DNA of 64,000 nucleotides from Acidobacteriota bacterium (GTDB lineage Bacteria; Acidobacteriota; Blastocatellia; HR10): NCBI GenBank assembly GCA_030550025.1, contig JAUQQC010000004.1, positions 238,401 to 302,400 of the forward strand, read 5' to 3'. Shown piece by piece: positions 30,649 to 41,357 of this stretch (position 1 is its first letter; each line of letters starts with the position of its first letter). The notes under the pieces were generated by a model. It saw only the letters and a program-made list of their open reading frames with translations, ran no database searches and was not told where the DNA came from. The position numbers and the translations under genes were made by a program.

Positions 30649-30673
30649 TAGGATTGTGGCGACGGAGGAGCCC

Positions 30674-31942
30674 ATGATGAACTTACGCCGAAGGATCGCG
30701 ACGTCATCCCACAGGATCCGACAGAGCACCCCACGCGATCTGCTGGATCGCGCGAGGACCCCATGGCGGGGGATGCCTTCTCTCGTGCTCTCGCTGATCG
30801 TCCTCATCGGATTCGTCGTGGTGAGCGCCTTGCCTCCTGAGGGCCAAGCACTCGTGAGCGAGCAAGCCGGCCGACGTCCTCCTCGACGCGAGCGACCGCA
30901 AGTGCCGGAGCAGCCCGCCGGGGGGGAACAAAAGCCCGCCAGCTCGACGTCACAATCCGGTGAGGGACAAAAACCCACACCGCGATCGGAGAAGGAGGCT
31001 CAGGCCGAGGGCGAGCCGATCCGCCTCAAAGCCGATCTGGTCACAGTGCCCGTCGTCGTCTTCGACAAGAAGACGGGGCGCGTGTACACCGGACTCCGGA
31101 AGGAGAATTTCACCGTCCTGGAGGACGGCGTGAAACAGGAGATCGTGACGTTCAATGGCGAAGAGTCGCCCATCACGCTCGTGATGCTTCTTGAGTACAG
31201 TCGGCAGATCGAGTGGTTCCGCGAGGAGGTGATCAATCCGGCCGGACTCTTCGTGACGCGCTTTGTGAAACCGGGCGATTACATCGCCATCGTCGCCTTC
31301 GACATTCGGCCCGCCGTCTTGACGGATTTCACCGATAGCCCGGCGCGCTTGCGCGAGGCCATCTACCTGCTCATTCGGAACTATCCGGCTTTCAGCGAGA
31401 GCAATCTCTTCGATGCCCTGAACTTCGTCTTACGCGGGGGAGAGCTGGACGGTGCCGAATATACGGGCTTGCAGGAGATCGAGGGGCGCACGGCCATTCT
31501 GCTCGTAGCTATTGGGATCGATACCTTCAGCAAGATCAATTACGACGAGGCGCGCAGGATCGTGGAGAACGCGGGCGTTCCCATCTATGCCATCGGCATT
31601 GGTGAACTGGCGTATCTTCTGCTTGAGCATCGGCTGCCGCCGGAATCTCGCCTCACCTTTTTGCAGGCGCAGAACACGCTGAAGACGTTCGCCGAGGTCA
31701 CCGGTGGCCGCTTCTACAGCGTCCGGTTTCAGGGCGCCTTGCCTTCGGTGCTCGAATCCATCTCCGTCATGCTCCGCACGCAATACACGCTCGGGTATAC
31801 GCCGACCAATCCCCGTCGCGAGGGAAAACGACGCCGCATCCAGGTCCTGGTGGATGTGGACGGCGACGGCAAGCCCGATAACGATCGCTTAGAAGTCCAG
31901 TACCGGCGCAGCTACATCGAGCCGAGGGAAGGGAAGAAATAG
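30674..31942 (+). CDS. VWFA-related acidobacterial-domain secreted protein
   Basis: VTVPVVVFDKKTGRVYTGLRKENFTVLEDGVKQEI...YTLGYTPTNPRREGKRRRIQVLVD; N-terminal signal/TM segment. Confidence 0.85.
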   Translation: MMNLRRRIATSSHRIRQSTPRDLLDRARTPWRGMPSLVLSLIVLIGFVVVSALPPEGQALVSEQAGRRPPRRERPQVPEQPAGGEQKPASSTSQSGEGQKPTPRSEKEAQAEGEPIRLKADLVTVPVVVFDKKTGRVYTGLRKENFTVLEDGVKQEIVTFNGEESPITLVMLLEYSRQIEWFREEVINPAGLFVTRFVKPGDYIAIVAFDIRPAVLTDFTDSPARLREAIYLLIRNYPAFSESNLFDALNFVLRGGELDGAEYTGLQEIEGRTAILLVAIGIDTFSKINYDEARRIVENAGVPIYAIGIGELAYLLLEHRLPPESRLTFLQAQNTLKTFAEVTGGRFYSVRFQGALPSVLESISVMLRTQYTLGYTPTNPRREGKRRRIQVLVDVDGDGKPDNDRLEVQYRRSYIEPREGKK

Positions 31943-32065
31943 CGTCCTTCAGGCACCGTTGCTCTTTAGAGCGTGAACTCCACTGCTGTGCGGAAAGCTC
32001 GCCGGGATTTTTTGCTGATGGCTTCGCCTCACACGAGGCGCACGCAGGAAGGCTCAAAGAGCGCC

Positions 32066-34237
32066 TCACCCGCCTCGCCAAATGAAGAGGACATCGTAGC
32101 AGAAGCGGATCACCGTCGGTCGGTCCCCATACACCTGAGCGCGGTACCGGAGTTCATTCCCGTGCCGATCTCGACGCCGACTCTCCCGATACGTCAGCTC
32201 GATAGCTCGAATTCCCACTGCGTGCAGCGTCAGCAGCTCTCCAGCGTCCGTCTCTCCATTCCCGTTGCTATCCATCCACAGCCGAAGCTGCGAGAAGAGC
32301 GCATCGCGGGCATCCAGAAGACCATCTCGGTTGTCATCGTATTCCTTGAGCACCTCATATCCATTGAGCGCGCGTTCGCCTGACCGCAATCGCGTCACGT
32401 TCCCGAACATCTCCTGCCCATCATCCACGCGCCCGTTGCCATTACGATCCCACACCAGAAAAGCCTCGTCCGCTTGAATCCATCCCATGCGCACCGGACG
32501 TCCGGTTCCTAACAGATCGAATCGCACGCCCGCTTCAAGTCCCAACAGATGGAATCCATCCCCCCGTGTATCCATCACAAGCGGCGACAATCCGCCACAG
32601 CCACCGCATCCTGAGTCTCCCCCATCCACTGCCCCATCGCAATCGTTATCCACCCCGTCGAAGCACACGCCTTCTCCAGAGAAAAATTCCTCACAGCTCA
32701 AGGATCCACCCCCCTCCATCGCTCCCGGATTCACCGCCGAATCTCCATCATCGCAATCTCCATCTTCTGCTGTCCATCCATCTCCGTCCTGGTCCGTCCC
32801 GGAACGTTCGGTGATGCTTATGGTCCCACTCTGCCCGTTGACTCCAGGATTTCCAGAAGCGCCTGAATGACCTGAATCTCCAGGGGAACCTGAGTATCCA
32901 GATTGGCCATCACGGCCGCGACTTGAGGGGCACTGAAATCCACCGGCTCCTTTGCCGCCTCGCCCTCCGAGTCCTCCGATCCCCCCTCGCCCACCGATCC
33001 CTCCGTAGCCGCCACCTCCTGCCATTCCCCCAGCGGCTGTCGCGGAGATTTTCATCACGTCAAACCCTCTGGGATAGGTGACAAAGATGTTTCCGCCATT
33101 GCCGCCGTTCCCCCCATTGCCTCCCCTTCCGCCATTGCCGCCTCTGCCTCCCCAACCCCCATCGCCGCCTCGCCCTCCGTTACCCGCCCCTCCCTCGCTG
33201 CACAAGCAATCGGCTCCGTCACCGCCATCTCCGCCTGTCCCGCCGTTTCCACCCCGACCCCCGTTGCCTCCATCGCCCCCGTTCCCGCCATCGCCACCGC
33301 GGGCGATCAAGACGAAGCTCGCCGTCGTGCCTGAGGGAATGTCGAGCCGAATATCATCGGCATTCGCGCCTGGTCTTCCATCTCCCCCTGGGCTGCCATC
33401 ACCCCCATTACCGCCCCGTTCCCCAGGAGCGCCCTCTCCACCGTGCACATTCCCCCCACACACGCCATCAGCTCCCTTAGCTCCTGGGCGTCCATCCTCG
33501 CCATCCGCTCCCGGATTCCCCGGAGTCCCGTCTGCGCCGGGGAAGCCGCTTTTGTCTATCGTCTCTTGAGTCCAAACTACACGACGATTCGCCCTTTCGC
33601 TCAGCCTCCGCCTCCATTCCAGCCATTCTTCTCGTCCGGGCCCACTGGTATCTATGACGATCTGCCCCCCTTGGATCACCAAGGGCGCGCTTCCACCAAA
33701 ACCTACTGGCCACATCCAAGCTCGGCCTTTTCCCATCGCCTTCCGTAACGGTGCCCCAAGTAACCCCATCGTCTCAATCGGAAACACATGAATCCGGTGA
33801 TTCCCCTTGATCACGGCCCGTGTGCCTTCGAAAATCAGATGTCGCACCAATAGGATCGTCTCTCCGACCAACTCCACCCGCTCCGGCAGATAGAGCGTAT
33901 CGGCCAAATACACTCCCGCTAATGGCTCGGTTTCATAACGGATCACCTGCATTTCCGGCATCTGCCACAGCCATGGCGTCACCTTCTCCCGCCAGTTGGA
34001 GGCCAAGAGAATCTCGGGCTCAAAGGGGACATTAGCTTGTCGCAACATCTGGCGCGCCGATTGAAACATCTGGCGTTTCAACGTCAGCTCTCGCTGCTCC
34101 CATAGTTGCCACACGCGTGCGGCCGCATCACTTTGAACGCGCCCGGCATCTGAAGACCCAGAAATCCCATCATGGGGCCTCCCAAGTGCAATGAGGGGGA
34201 GTGCGATCAACAACACCCAAACTCGACGACCCCGCAT
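32066..34237 (-). CDS. secreted Gly-rich collagen-like/PGRS-like protein with MopE-type and EF-hand-like Ca-binding motifs
   Basis: Signal peptide; G-X-Y runs ([25 protein letters not shown]), GGNGG runs, [79 protein letters not shown]. Confidence 0.85.
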   Translation of the reverse strand: MRGRRVWVLLIALPLIALGRPHDGISGSSDAGRVQSDAAARVWQLWEQRELTLKRQMFQSARQMLRQANVPFEPEILLASNWREKVTPWLWQMPEMQVIRYETEPLAGVYLADTLYLPERVELVGETILLVRHLIFEGTRAVIKGNHRIHVFPIETMGLLGAPLRKAMGKGRAWMWPVGFGGSAPLVIQGGQIVIDTSGPGREEWLEWRRRLSERANRRVVWTQETIDKSGFPGADGTPGNPGADGEDGRPGAKGADGVCGGNVHGGEGAPGERGGNGGDGSPGGDGRPGANADDIRLDIPSGTTASFVLIARGGDGGNGGDGGNGGRGGNGGTGGDGGDGADCLCSEGGAGNGGRGGDGGWGGRGGNGGRGGNGGNGGNGGNIFVTYPRGFDVMKISATAAGGMAGGGGYGGIGGRGGIGGLGGRGGKGAGGFQCPSSRGRDGQSGYSGSPGDSGHSGASGNPGVNGQSGTISITERSGTDQDGDGWTAEDGDCDDGDSAVNPGAMEGGGSLSCEEFFSGEGVCFDGVDNDCDGAVDGGDSGCGGCGGLSPLVMDTRGDGFHLLGLEAGVRFDLLGTGRPVRMGWIQADEAFLVWDRNGNGRVDDGQEMFGNVTRLRSGERALNGYEVLKEYDDNRDGLLDARDALFSQLRLWMDSNGNGETDAGELLTLHAVGIRAIELTYRESRRRDRHGNELRYRAQVYGDRPTVIRFCYDVLFIWRGG

Positions 34238-34645
34238 CCGCGTCCTCCTCTGGGAAATCGTCAGTCTTATTCTCGAACTTTTTTTTTGGCTGTCAAGCCC
34301 CCAGTTTCAGGGCATGCTGATCCTTTGAAGGGAGGCGAGCTCAAATAGCGCCCCGTCGCAAAATCGTCGGAGCGAGACCGACCTTTCGCGATCCGCCTCG
34401 TGGCGCGGCTTGCTTGTTCTTTGTCAGCCAGACGTGGAGAGGCACTTGGCATCTCCGATCCGCGCTGACTGTCGGCGTCTTCCTCACGACGAGCGTACTA
34501 GGGCGGTCGTCCATGGTGGCTTTGGCTTTTTCTCGAAGCGGAGCACAAGGCAGTTCCTGTCCCGGACCGGGATGAGCAGAGATCGCGATCTTCGCGTCGC
34601 TCTCGGAACTCGTGGGGGAGCGGTCATCCCCGCTTCGATGGCGCC

Positions 34646-36712
34646 TCAAAACGCGATCTTCAGGCTGCCGGTCAGCGTATGAGCGCGGTAGTCTTCCAGG
34701 GCGAGTCCCTTTTGGTTGTATCCGTACCAACGCCATCCGACGCTCCAGGTGAAGCGCTTCGGGAACGTGTAGGCGATCATCCCCCGCGGCTGATGGAAGT
34801 TGAGGGGGAGCGTCCCCTGCGCGTTCACTACGGAGTAGCCGAGGGCGAGCCGGAGGTTGCGAAGCGGGGAGAGGATGAGGTCGCCGTCCACGAAATTGTC
34901 GTTCGCCGTATATTGTGAGGACTCGATCGTTCGCAGGCGCGGATGGAGGACGAGGATCGCCGACGTGATGTCCGTGCGCGTATAGCTGAGCGAGAGGGCG
35001 CAGCGTTCACCGGGCGTCCACAAGGTCGTGAGCGTCAGGCCGCGATTTCGCTGCACGCCGTCCACAAGCGGATTCGGGTTGCGCGCATCGGTCACCAGAA
35101 GTTGGAGGCCAAGCGTGAGCGAAGTGATCGGTCGGTATTGGGCGCGAGTGCGGAGTCGCGTGAAGCGACGCGGAGCCACTCGGGTGAAGACGGTGTCGCT
35201 GGAGCCCCGTTCGATCTGGGCGAAGAGGCGAAGAGCGGGAGTCGCGCGAAGGCTGAGGCCGCCGAGGACGGCATGCGCGTTCAACTCCGATTCTTCGCGT
35301 TCGCCCGCCTCGGGTCGGAGAAGCGAAGCCCGCCGATGGGTGAAGCGATGGCCGGCGCGCAGGATCAGATGCGGCGTGAGTTCTACGGCGCCCTCGACAT
35401 AGTTGGCGAACGAATCCACGGACGTATGCGCGCCGAGCCATTCCGCGACCACGCGCGTTTGAGGCGACGGGAGGGGGCCGCGCAGATCCGCACTGAGCTG
35501 TTGCTCGGTGCGCGTGCGCACATCTCCGGCGATGGTGAAGTGCTGGAATCGTGTGGTGTTGGTGAAAGTGAGGCGCCGATGCGGACGATAATTCACGCTC
35601 GCGTCGGCCAGAGCGTTAGGGCGCGAGGCGTGAGCGAGGCTCGTCGAAGTTTGGGCCGTGACGTATCGAAGGGCGGAGAGATCGAAAAGGGTGCCGGTCG
35701 CCCGCTCCTGGCGCGTGAAATCTAGGTTGGCGTCACTATAGGCGAAGCGTCCGCTCAGCGAGAACGTGCGATGGAGATGCCCGTGAAGCCCAAGGCGCGT
35801 CGTCGGCACCAGGCCGCGAATCCCACTGTCGCGCGCGAACGTTTGCAGAAGAATTTGCTGGGGATTGGCTGAAGTCGGATTGGCCGGATTCGTACTGTTT
35901 CCCAAATTGATCGCCCCTTCGGGCTGACTCGTGTGGATGTCGTTTTTGAATGCGCGAAAGCCCTGCTCCACCGTGAGGCGCAAGCGCCCGAGCCGAACGT
36001 CCACGCCCACGCGGTATTCGTCCATCGTCGTGCGCGGCGGGTCCAGGAGCACGAATTCATCCAGGCCAATCGGGAACGTCGTGAAGGCGGATCCGAATTG
36101 CGTATTGCGTTCATACGCGAGATGGATGCGGAAATCGGCATCGGGGAAGAATGTCAGGCGATATTCCGATCGGCGGCGCGCAGCGTCCATGCTATGTTGG
36201 CCGAGCTGCTCTCCGCGCCCAAGCAGCGGATTCGCGAAGGTCGGCAGGAAGTTGTAGTACACGATCCGGCTGTAGCCGAAGTCAAAGCGGTAGAGGCCGC
36301 GTTTCTCCACGCGTAGGCTCGCCGCGTTATACGGATCGCCCCCCCAGCTCGTCATGCTATAGGTGAGCAGATCGAAGAGCGATCCGGTATTCTCCGGATA
36401 CCGAGAGGTGAAGGAGAGGCCAAGCAGGCGCAATCCCTCATCCAGATTGATCTGGCTGCGGTAGAGGTCGCGATTCCCCCCCAGAAAGAGCTGGCGCCAG
36501 CCGAATTCCAGTTCGCTCTGCGCGACCATTCTTCCCAAGCGAAGGCCTTCCTGTGCCGGTTGCGCAGCGCTCTCCTGGGCGCGCAGCTCAACCGTGATCA
36601 GCACGAAGAGGCCGACGAGCACGGCGAGGACGAGCCACCTTCTCGCACGCGGTACGAATCGGGACGTCAAAAGGGTGGGGCAAGCGTTGACCCGACGGAT
36701 GAAAGCGCGCAT
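34646..36712 (-). CDS. outer-membrane beta-barrel protein, candidate MtrB/PioB-type porin of a porin-cytochrome conduit
   Basis: 688 aa with N-terminal signal, alternating beta-strand pattern, C-terminal aromatic (SLKIAF); directly downstream of the MtrA-like decaheme gene. Confidence 0.7.
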   Translation of the reverse strand: MRAFIRRVNACPTLLTSRFVPRARRWLVLAVLVGLFVLITVELRAQESAAQPAQEGLRLGRMVAQSELEFGWRQLFLGGNRDLYRSQINLDEGLRLLGLSFTSRYPENTGSLFDLLTYSMTSWGGDPYNAASLRVEKRGLYRFDFGYSRIVYYNFLPTFANPLLGRGEQLGQHSMDAARRRSEYRLTFFPDADFRIHLAYERNTQFGSAFTTFPIGLDEFVLLDPPRTTMDEYRVGVDVRLGRLRLTVEQGFRAFKNDIHTSQPEGAINLGNSTNPANPTSANPQQILLQTFARDSGIRGLVPTTRLGLHGHLHRTFSLSGRFAYSDANLDFTRQERATGTLFDLSALRYVTAQTSTSLAHASRPNALADASVNYRPHRRLTFTNTTRFQHFTIAGDVRTRTEQQLSADLRGPLPSPQTRVVAEWLGAHTSVDSFANYVEGAVELTPHLILRAGHRFTHRRASLLRPEAGEREESELNAHAVLGGLSLRATPALRLFAQIERGSSDTVFTRVAPRRFTRLRTRAQYRPITSLTLGLQLLVTDARNPNPLVDGVQRNRGLTLTTLWTPGERCALSLSYTRTDITSAILVLHPRLRTIESSQYTANDNFVDGDLILSPLRNLRLALGYSVVNAQGTLPLNFHQPRGMIAYTFPKRFTWSVGWRWYGYNQKGLALEDYRAHTLTGSLKIAF

Positions 36713-36721
36713 ATCCCCCTC

Positions 36722-37747
36722 CTACTGGAAGAAGAGGCGGTTGACGTTCGAGCCATGGACCTTCACATGGCACGTCGTGCAGCTTTGAAAACGCGGTTGC
36801 CGAATGTCGTGAAAGGCGGGCGGCTCCGATCCCAGAATCCCCGGCGTGGCTGTGTGGCATTCGAGACAGAGCTGGTGCACGCGCGGACGCGTGAGGAGCC
36901 GGGGATTATTCGAGCCGTGTGGGACATGACAGATCGCGCAGCCTTCGAGCTTCACCGGCACGTGCTCGAAGACGAACGGCCCTTGTTTATCCGTGTGGCA
37001 CTTCAAACAAATGGCATCGGTTCCACCCAGGACGTCGCGGGTTTGCGCCACGTTGAACCCCCCGTGAGGATTATGGCAGGTCGTGCAGCTCATCCCCCCT
37101 TCGTGGACGCGATGCCGGAAGGGCTTGGTGAAATCCTGGCGGATCTCGCCATGACATTCATAGCACAGCTCGGGCAGGCGCTTCGCCAGAAGGTCTTCGA
37201 TGAGGACCGGCGAGTGCGAGGAATGGCAATCGGCGCACGCGACCTGACTCAGGCCGTGCTCGGATTGGCGGAAATTATGACGCTCCTCCTGCCGTTCGTG
37301 ACAGGCGAGACAACGCGCATTCTGTTCGGAGACGGAGCGTCCGCGAAACGCGAAGATCTTCGTCACGTCGCCGCCGCTCTCGACATGTTCTCGACCCGGT
37401 CCGTGACAGGCCTCGCAGCCCTTCTCCGACTCCATGTATTTCGGGCTGCTGATGGTCAAAAAGTGCGCCGTTCGGGCGAAGTGCGCGTAGAGATCCTCGT
37501 GACACATCTTACACGTTTCGGAGCCGACGTAAGGGCTCTCCGGTTGCTGCGGAGCGAGGCGCGGCTCCCTCGGCGCGCCGACGTTGGGCATTGCGGCAGG
37601 CCGCGTTCTCGGTCGCATCGTTTGTTCGGTGCCGAGGACGATGCCGAGCGCGATCCCGAAGATCAGAAGGGCGAGAACGCTCGAGCGGGCGAGGGCGCAT
37701 CCGAGGTCCCGCATCGTGCGCGAAAGCAAGCGGATGGAGGAAGTCAT
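36722..37747 (-). CDS. mtrA: decaheme c-type cytochrome, MtrA/DmsE-like
   Basis: 10 CXXCH motifs (CKMCH, CEACH, CLACH, CADCH, CYECH, CTTCH, CLKCH, CAICH, CLECH, CTTCH) in 341 aa; N-terminal signal. Confidence 0.85.
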   Translation of the reverse strand: MTSSIRLLSRTMRDLGCALARSSVLALLIFGIALGIVLGTEQTMRPRTRPAAMPNVGAPREPRLAPQQPESPYVGSETCKMCHEDLYAHFARTAHFLTISSPKYMESEKGCEACHGPGREHVESGGDVTKIFAFRGRSVSEQNARCLACHERQEERHNFRQSEHGLSQVACADCHSSHSPVLIEDLLAKRLPELCYECHGEIRQDFTKPFRHRVHEGGMSCTTCHNPHGGFNVAQTRDVLGGTDAICLKCHTDKQGPFVFEHVPVKLEGCAICHVPHGSNNPRLLTRPRVHQLCLECHTATPGILGSEPPAFHDIRQPRFQSCTTCHVKVHGSNVNRLFFQ

Positions 37748-37750
37748 CGT

Positions 37751-39226
37751 TCACCTCGTGCCGTTGATGTTCTCCCGAATGTTGAGCTGCTGCAGGATCG
37801 GCGGATTCGGCTCTTCGACCGCCAGGAGCGTATGACAGAGGTCACAGCTTTGGCTGATCGTCCGCCCGTCCTTGCTCACGTGCTGCTCGTCATGACAGCG
37901 GAAGCAGCCGGGGAAATGGGTATGTCCGAGGTTATCAGGATACGTCCCCCACGTCACCTTCATCGAGGGGAAGACATTCCGACGATAGATGGCGTGTAGC
38001 TCGCGGATCGCCGTTTCGATGGCCTCGCGGCGGGAGTGGAAGAGATCGGGATACTTCTCCTGATAGAACGCGCGGACGCGCCGGGCGATCTCTTCGGCAG
38101 CGTTCCCCGGTGTGTCCGCGACCGCGCGTAGGACTTCGACGCCGAGCTTCTTGATGTAGGGCAACGTGCGATCAATGCGACCGGCCGCCAGCGCTTCATC
38201 CATCGCTTGATCCGGGAGCTTGAAGATATGCGTCGGGCGATTGTGGCAATCGATGCAATCCATGATGCGGCGCTCGGCGCGGGCGAGCTGCTCGGGCGTC
38301 ATGCGCGCGTCCTGAGCGATGAATTCCGTGACGCGTCCGTCGGCTTCGCGCACCTGAATCCACGGGATGATCTGCCGCTGCTTGTCCGCCGCGATGTAGA
38401 TCGTTTGTCGGTTCGGGGCGATGTGCCAGCTATGGATACCTCCGTGGCCGGCCGCACCGCCACCGATGTGCATAAGGAGGACGGTCTTGAGGGGCGTATT
38501 CACTTCATCCTCGGCGAAGCGGGTGATGATCTTGACGCGATCTCCAGTGAATTTCTCCGGCCAGTGACATTGCTCGCATGTATCGCGTGAGGGGCGCAGG
38601 TTTTCGACCGGCGTCGGGATCGGGCGCGAGTACGTATTGAGCGCCGTCGCGAAGACCTGTCCCACGCCCGAGAGCTTCGAGCGGACGAACCAAGGGGCTC
38701 CGGGACCAATGTGACACTCGACACATTTCACGCGCGAGTGCGGCGAGCCGAGATAGGCCGTGTATTCCGGCTCCATGACGGAATGGCACACGGTGCCGCA
38801 GAACTCGACCGAATCCATGTAGGTCACGCCCTTGTACGTCGTCAGGGAGATGATCAGGAGATTGATGACCGTGAGGACGCTCACGATCCCGGCCGTGCGG
38901 CGCACCGACGCGCGATTGAAATCAAGGCGCGGATACGGCTCGCGTGGTGTCGGGTTCGCTGGGGCGCCGCGCCGCAGCGCTTGCTTTCGCTCCCAATACA
39001 GGCCCATGGGGATGAGTAGAAGCCCGAAGACGAACACTCCCGGCAGGACGAGGAACGCCATGATCCCGATATACGGCGTGTCATAGAAGCCGAGCAAGCC
39101 GAGGATCATGAATGCGATGATGAGCAAGGCGCTGATGGTCGTGAGCGCTCCTCCGAGGGCCGTGATCCAGTTTCGGCCCACTAAGCGCATCAAGTCCCAA
39201 AACCACAGGTGCAGGCGTTTGATCAT
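37751..39226 (-). CDS. NapC/NirT-like membrane-anchored multiheme cytochrome c
   Basis: About 3 TM segments, FCGTVCHSVMEPEYTAY (CX3CH) plus five CXXCH (CVECH, CEQCH, CIDCH, CFRCH, CDLCH). Confidence 0.85.
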   Translation of the reverse strand: MIKRLHLWFWDLMRLVGRNWITALGGALTTISALLIIAFMILGLLGFYDTPYIGIMAFLVLPGVFVFGLLLIPMGLYWERKQALRRGAPANPTPREPYPRLDFNRASVRRTAGIVSVLTVINLLIISLTTYKGVTYMDSVEFCGTVCHSVMEPEYTAYLGSPHSRVKCVECHIGPGAPWFVRSKLSGVGQVFATALNTYSRPIPTPVENLRPSRDTCEQCHWPEKFTGDRVKIITRFAEDEVNTPLKTVLLMHIGGGAAGHGGIHSWHIAPNRQTIYIAADKQRQIIPWIQVREADGRVTEFIAQDARMTPEQLARAERRIMDCIDCHNRPTHIFKLPDQAMDEALAAGRIDRTLPYIKKLGVEVLRAVADTPGNAAEEIARRVRAFYQEKYPDLFHSRREAIETAIRELHAIYRRNVFPSMKVTWGTYPDNLGHTHFPGCFRCHDEQHVSKDGRTISQSCDLCHTLLAVEEPNPPILQQLNIRENINGTR

Positions 39227-41343
39227 CGGACTTCCTCTCCCGACATGTCCGCATCCGAGTGCGGATTCCCAAGGGCATCGGCCGAACTCCCCACAGGACC
39301 CTCGGAAGACGTGAGCGGATTTGCGGCGATCCTCGTGTCTTCAGAGGCGGCATCGTGGGGAGCGGCTTCGACGGCTTCCGTCGTGCCGGCGGCTACAAGA
39401 CGCGCGTAATCGAGCGGATGCTCGTGCTGATACCATCGGGCCGAGACGCGCCCATCGAGCCACGCCCAGTTCATGGGATAGACATCCGGATCGAAGATGA
39501 CGTGATAGAAGTGCCAGACGAAGATGGCGAGCGTCGCCAGCACGGCCTCGTAAAAGTGGATCGCGAGAGCGACGTCCACGGTCCATCCTGGAAGCCATCG
39601 CGTCGTCTGCGCTTTGAACCACACCATTAATCCCGTCGCGCCCATGATGATCGTACCCCAGACGAGCGCCCAGTATTCGAACTTCTCAACATAGCTGCAC
39701 CGATCGAACGACGGGCGATGGGCACTTCGACCGAGGTAGTATCGCACATTCTGAACGAGATCGGCGAGATCTTTCCGCTGTGGGCGCATGTCGCGCCAGA
39801 CCTGTCGGCCTTCGGACGTCGCGATGAGGTAGACCAGATGATAGGCCCCGATGCCGAGCAGCATGACTCCGGCCACTCGGTGGGAGATCCGACGAAAGCT
39901 CTCGCTGGAGCCGAGCAGCCACGCCAACCAGGAATCCGGATATTTCAACGCGAAGCCCGTGAGCACGAGCGTGAAGAAGCTCACCAGAAGGAGGAGGTGT
40001 TGCCACCGTTGTTGCGACGTCAGGCGGAGAATCGAACGATCTTCGAGCGCGCGCCGAGCCAAGGCTTTCTTCCGCCAGATCGCGCCGTTGTGCAGCACCA
40101 TCAAACCGATGGTGATGGCGATGAGCCAGAGGTAGATGCGCCGCACCCAATGCTTGAGGATGCTCCCGAGGTCTTCGGAGACGGGGACTTCGGCGTGGAC
40201 TTTCACGCGCGCGAAATTCTCGTTGGCGCCCGGATGGCACTGCCCGCAGGTGCGCGCAAGATTGGCCTTATGCACCATCGAGCGCGGATCGGAGGAGGGA
40301 AGGATGTTGTGAACGCCGTGGCAGCTGGCGCAGTTGGCGACGACCGTCGAGCCGAGCCGTGAAGCGCGCCCGTGATAGCTATCCAAGTACGTGCGCACCC
40401 GTCCGCCCGGCACGCCGAATTCCTGCGTCAGGCGAACGCCTTCGTGACATTGCCCGCAGGTCGTGCGCGCGAGCGCTTGCTGCGCGACCGAAGACGTCGG
40501 ATCAATGTGTGGCTTGATCAAGTGAATGCCATGGCAATCCGTGCATACGGGCGCTTGCCAGTTCCCCCGGCGAATCGCCTGGCCGTGAATGCTCTCCAAG
40601 AATTCATCGCGGATGTTCGCATGGCACTGTCCGCAGGTCGCCGGCACGTTGAATTTGAAGATGGGCGATTGTGGATCGGCCGCCGAACGCACGTCATGAC
40701 TATGGTGGCAATCGGTGCAGATGGCTGCACGCGTCAAGCCGGCGGCGACCGCTCGCCCGTGCACGCTCTGCTGATAGGAGAAGAACGGTTGGGTGCTGAT
40801 GCCGGCCGGCTCGATGACGAATTGCACGCCGTGACAAACGCCGCACGTCTGTGGGATGCGCGCGCGATGCGTCTTCGAGCGTGGATCGCTCGAGGATAAG
40901 ATCGTGTGCACGTTACCGTGGCAGTCAGCGCAGCTTGCTCCGCGCGCGCGACCTTCGCGCACCGCCTTCGCGTGCAGGCTTTGCGCGTAGGCCGCTTCGG
41001 CGTCCGGATGGCAAGTGGCGCAGGAGACTTTCTTCGGCGGCGGCTCATGCGGGTAGTCCCGAACGTCCGCGTGACAATCCGCGCAGTCGAAGGCGCCATG
41101 AACCGATGTCTTGAACGCGCGCTCGCTGACGTGAACGCTCACGGTCCGGCCGTTCACCGACTTTTTCAAATCAGGATCATTGTGACAAGCCAAACACTCG
41201 GCCGAACTGAGCGACGGAGTCGGTGCGCGGCGGGCCGTCTGCGCATATGCCGGTAAGCCGAGCACAAGGAGAACCAGAATGAAGGAACCGCGCGCGCATT
41301 CGCGCCGACGAGTTCCGATCACATGCCTCATTCTTCTCTTCAT
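39223..41343 (-). CDS. multiheme cytochrome c fused to a cytochrome b-type membrane domain (CbcL-like)
   Basis: 11 CXXCH motifs, then a multi-TM domain with spaced His residues (LMVLHNGAIW, FRRISHRVAG, IGAYHLVYL, ALAIHFYEAV, VWHFYHVIF). ATG at 41343 preferred over 41370. Confidence 0.85.
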   Translation of the reverse strand: MKRRMRHVIGTRRRECARGSFILVLLVLGLPAYAQTARRAPTPSLSSAECLACHNDPDLKKSVNGRTVSVHVSERAFKTSVHGAFDCADCHADVRDYPHEPPPKKVSCATCHPDAEAAYAQSLHAKAVREGRARGASCADCHGNVHTILSSSDPRSKTHRARIPQTCGVCHGVQFVIEPAGISTQPFFSYQQSVHGRAVAAGLTRAAICTDCHHSHDVRSAADPQSPIFKFNVPATCGQCHANIRDEFLESIHGQAIRRGNWQAPVCTDCHGIHLIKPHIDPTSSVAQQALARTTCGQCHEGVRLTQEFGVPGGRVRTYLDSYHGRASRLGSTVVANCASCHGVHNILPSSDPRSMVHKANLARTCGQCHPGANENFARVKVHAEVPVSEDLGSILKHWVRRIYLWLIAITIGLMVLHNGAIWRKKALARRALEDRSILRLTSQQRWQHLLLLVSFFTLVLTGFALKYPDSWLAWLLGSSESFRRISHRVAGVMLLGIGAYHLVYLIATSEGRQVWRDMRPQRKDLADLVQNVRYYLGRSAHRPSFDRCSYVEKFEYWALVWGTIIMGATGLMVWFKAQTTRWLPGWTVDVALAIHFYEAVLATLAIFVWHFYHVIFDPDVYPMNWAWLDGRVSARWYQHEHPLDYARLVAAGTTEAVEAAPHDAASEDTRIAANPLTSSEGPVGSSADALGNPHSDADMSGEEVR

Positions 41344-41357
41344 CGAGACCAGCTCAC

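Noticed and set aside
33055-33560. Short GGN-type repeats resembling a repeat array or CRISPR
   Set aside because: Imperfect triplet-scale coding repeats with no regular spacer; they encode Gly-rich protein.
33078-33569. Plus-strand proline-rich ORF ([16 protein letters not shown]...)
   Set aside because: It is the antisense shadow of the glycine-rich repeats of the 32066-34237 gene.
34341-34736. Small ORFs in the gap between the Gly-rich gene and the barrel gene
   Set aside because: No signal, SD or family features; partly overlaps the barrel 3' end.
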